A stretch of DNA of 5,216 nucleotides, taken from positions 1 through 5,216 of the forward strand of contig JAFCFQ010000031.1 in assembly GCA_017608545.1 (NCBI GenBank). The letters run 5' to 3'. The DNA is from Candidatus Aenigmatarchaeota archaeon (GTDB taxonomy: Archaea; Aenigmatarchaeota; Aenigmatarchaeia; Aenigmatarchaeales; Aenigmatarchaeaceae). Shown in pieces: positions 3,522 through 5,216 of this stretch. The notes beneath the pieces are model-generated. The model did no database searches and was not told the DNA's origin. It worked only from the letters and a program-made list of their open reading frames with translations. Both the position numbers and the translations under genes were made by a program. Numbering within the stretch: the first letter of the stretch is position 1; every line of letters begins with the position of its first letter.

Positions 3522-5216
3522 ATGAAATACTCTGTCTTAGCAAATATTTATGAAAAATTAGAAAATATCTCTGCTAAACTTGAAAAGACTCATATAATTT
3601 CCAAATTATTAAAAAAAACTCCTACAGAAGTCTTATCAAAAGTTGTTCTTTTGTTGAATGGAAGAGTGTTTCCTGCTTGGAGTGAAGAAGAAATAGGAGT
3701 TGCAAACCAATTAATGATTAAATCTATCTCAAAAGCTTATGGAATAAACGAGAAGGATATCATGAAAGAATTTAAAAGAACTGGAGACTTAGGACTCGTA
3801 GTTGAAGAACTTTCAAAATCAAAAAAGCAAATGACTCTTGGAAGAGGAGAATTAAATGTAGAAAAAGTTTTTGAAAATTTACGATTAATAGCTAGACAAA
3901 CTGGAAAAGGCTCCCAAGAGAGAAAAATGAATCTTATTGCAGAGTTACTAGCTAAAGCAAAACCAAAAGAAGCAAAATATGTAGTAAGAACAGTTTTAGG
4001 GCAATTGAGAATTGGTGTTGCAGAAGGGATAATTAGAGACGCTATAGCAGAAGCTTTTAACATTTCTCCAAAAATCGTTGAAAATGCATGGTTTTTAAAT
4101 CCTGATTATGGAGAAATAGCTAAGATAGCGAAAGAGGAAGGAGAAAAAGGATTAAAAAATGTAAAAATAGAAATAGGGAGACCAATAATGGTTTTGTTAG
4201 CAGAAAAAGCTCCTTCTTTAGAAGATGCAATAAACTCTTTTAATGAAGTTGCTTGTGAATATAAGTATGATGGAGCAAGAATGTTGATACATAAAAAAGA
4301 TGATAAAATTTGGATATTCACAAGAAGATTAGAAAATATAACAAAAGCATTTCCAGATGTTGTTGAAATTTGTAAAAAAGCTCTAAAAGCAAGAGAATGT
4401 ATTGTGGATGGAGAAGGTCTAGCTATAGACAAAAAATCTGGAAAGCCTTTACCTTTCCAGATGTTATCTCAAAGAATAAAAAGAAAATATGATATAAAGG
4501 AAACTGCAAAACAAATTCCAATAGAGTTGAACTTGTTTGATATAATTTATTTAAATGGAAAAATTTTATTCGATTTACCTTTGAAAGAAAGGAGAAAAAT
4601 ATTAGCTAAAACAGTCAAAGTAATACCTGGAAAAATCCAATTAGCTAAACAGCTAGTTACTAAAGATTTGAAAAAAGCTGAAAAATTTTATAAAGAAGCA
4701 TTAAAAGCAGGACAAGAAGGTTTAATAGTAAAGAATCTTCAAGCGAAATATCAGCCTGGAAGAAGAGTTGCAGGCGGATGGTTAAAAGTAAAACCTGTTT
4801 TAGAATCATTGGATTTAGTAATAATAGGTGCAATTTGGGGAACAGGAAAAAGAGCTGGATGGTTAGGTTCTTACATATTAGCATGTAGAGATCCTAATAC
4901 AGGAGATTTTTTGGAGTGTGGAATGCTAGGAACAGGAGTCAAAGAAAAAAAGACTTTACCTAATGATATTACTTTTAAAGACTTAACAAAAATGTTAAAA
5001 CCTTATATAGAGTCTGAAAAAGGAAATGAAGTTAAAATAAAGCCTAAAATCGTGATAGAAGTTGCATACGAAGAGATACAAAAAAGTCCGACTTATTCTT
5101 CTGGCTATGCTTTAAGATTTCCTAGATTAATTAGAGTTAGATGGGACAAAAGTCCTGAAGAAGCAGATGACTTGAGAAGAATAGAAAAAATATACAAGAT
5201 ACAAAAAGGGAGAAAA
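3522..5216 (+). CDS. lig: ATP-dependent DNA ligase, archaeal replicative type (3' end cut by window)
   Basis: This enzyme seals DNA nicks at Okazaki junctions and in repair through a ligase-AMP intermediate. The frame runs open from ATG 3522 through the window edge, 565 codons without a stop. Residues 1 to about 200 form the helical DNA-binding domain. The adenylation domain carries motif I YKYDGAR (247-253) with Lys248 as the AMP-accepting nucleophile, motif III IVDGEG (294-299), FQMLSQR (312-318), motif IV EGLIVK (399-404) and motif V WLKVK (420-424). The OB-fold domain ends in motif VI RFPRLIRVRWDK (532-543). All catalytic motifs are intact. Archaeal ligases are about 560-600 residues, so only a few residues should be missing. 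Gln103 sits where the Pyrococcus furiosus PCNA-binding motif begins, but the following residues are MTLG rather than KSFF. No ribosome binding site precedes the ATG, consistent with leaderless translation from the TATA box at 3494-3503. Confidence 0.96.
   Translation, partial: MKYSVLANIYEKLENISAKLEKTHIISKLLKKTPTEVLSKVVLLLNGRVFPAWSEEEIGVANQLMIKSISKAYGINEKDIMKEFKRTGDLGLVVEELSKSKKQMTLGRGELNVEKVFENLRLIARQTGKGSQERKMNLIAELLAKAKPKEAKYVVRTVLGQLRIGVAEGIIRDAIAEAFNISPKIVENAWFLNPDYGEIAKIAKEEGEKGLKNVKIEIGRPIMVLLAEKAPSLEDAINSFNEVACEYKYDGARMLIHKKDDKIWIFTRRLENITKAFPDVVEICKKALKARECIVDGEGLAIDKKSGKPLPFQMLSQRIKRKYDIKETAKQIPIELNLFDIIYLNGKILFDLPLKERRKILAKTVKVIPGKIQLAKQLVTKDLKKAEKFYKEALKAGQEGLIVKNLQAKYQPGRRVAGGWLKVKPVLESLDLVIIGAIWGTGKRAGWLGSYILACRDPNTGDFLECGMLGTGVKEKKTLPNDITFKDLTKMLKPYIESEKGNEVKIKPKIVIEVAYEEIQKSPTYSSGYALRFPRLIRVRWDKSPEEADDLRRIEKIYKIQKGRK

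Noticed and set aside
3316..3525. Plus-strand open frame of 69 codons.
   Set aside because: It lies opposite the well-supported nitroreductase and is a hydrophobic shadow of its Lys/Glu-rich head.
3737..4063. Minus-strand open frame of 108 codons.
   Set aside because: It lies entirely antisense to the ligase DNA-binding domain; Ser/Phe/Ile-rich composition is typical of a shadow.
4106..4432. Minus-strand open frame of 108 codons.
   Set aside because: It is antisense to the ligase adenylation domain, including motifs I and III.
4660..4884. Minus-strand open frame of 74 codons, Leu-rich.
   Set aside because: It is antisense to ligase motifs IV and V; the leucines reflect Lys and Glu codons on the real strand.

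Overview
This window looks like a piece of an archaeal chromosome. It is strongly AT-rich. It carries an archaeal-type FtsZ and an archaeal replicative-type ATP-dependent DNA ligase, and it has archaeal promoter signals: TATA boxes about 25 bases ahead of the inferred starts, one apparently leaderless gene, and a GAGGTG ribosome binding site at ftsZ. The small, tightly packed genes and base composition would fit a DPANN-type or other small-genome uncultured archaeon. That placement is inference; the sequence itself supports only 'archaeon, AT-rich'.

Layout. Bases 1-253 are non-coding: a TATA-like box, then about 180 bases with a series of stem-loops, a second TATA-like box, and a strong ribosome binding site. 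Bases 254-1399 encode FtsZ. A large hairpin plus T-rich tract (about 1416-1500) looks like its terminator. Bases 1501-1685 are non-coding but rich in inverted and direct repeats, one of which ends exactly at the next start codon. Bases 1686-2795 encode the least understood gene: a Cys-x-x-Cys and Asp-rich helical domain resembling family DUF5685, then one hydrophobic segment and an 11-cysteine tail. Convergent to it, with only 3 bases between the stop codons, is a nitroreductase-family flavoprotein (2799-3464, minus). A 57-base divergent promoter region separates that gene from the DNA ligase (3522 to the window end, plus), which is complete through motif VI but lacks its stop codon here.

The genes do not form an obvious pathway. 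FtsZ (cell division) and ligase (replication and repair) are housekeeping genes. The nitroreductase is a generic redox enzyme, and the gene at 1686 is the accessory-looking one. The signals most worth following are the structured RNA ahead of ftsZ; the cytosolic-domain/membrane-segment/Cys-rich-tail protein, with a possible internal translation start that would give a separate exported Cys-rich peptide; the hairpins in front of that gene; and the degenerate PCNA-binding motif in the ligase.
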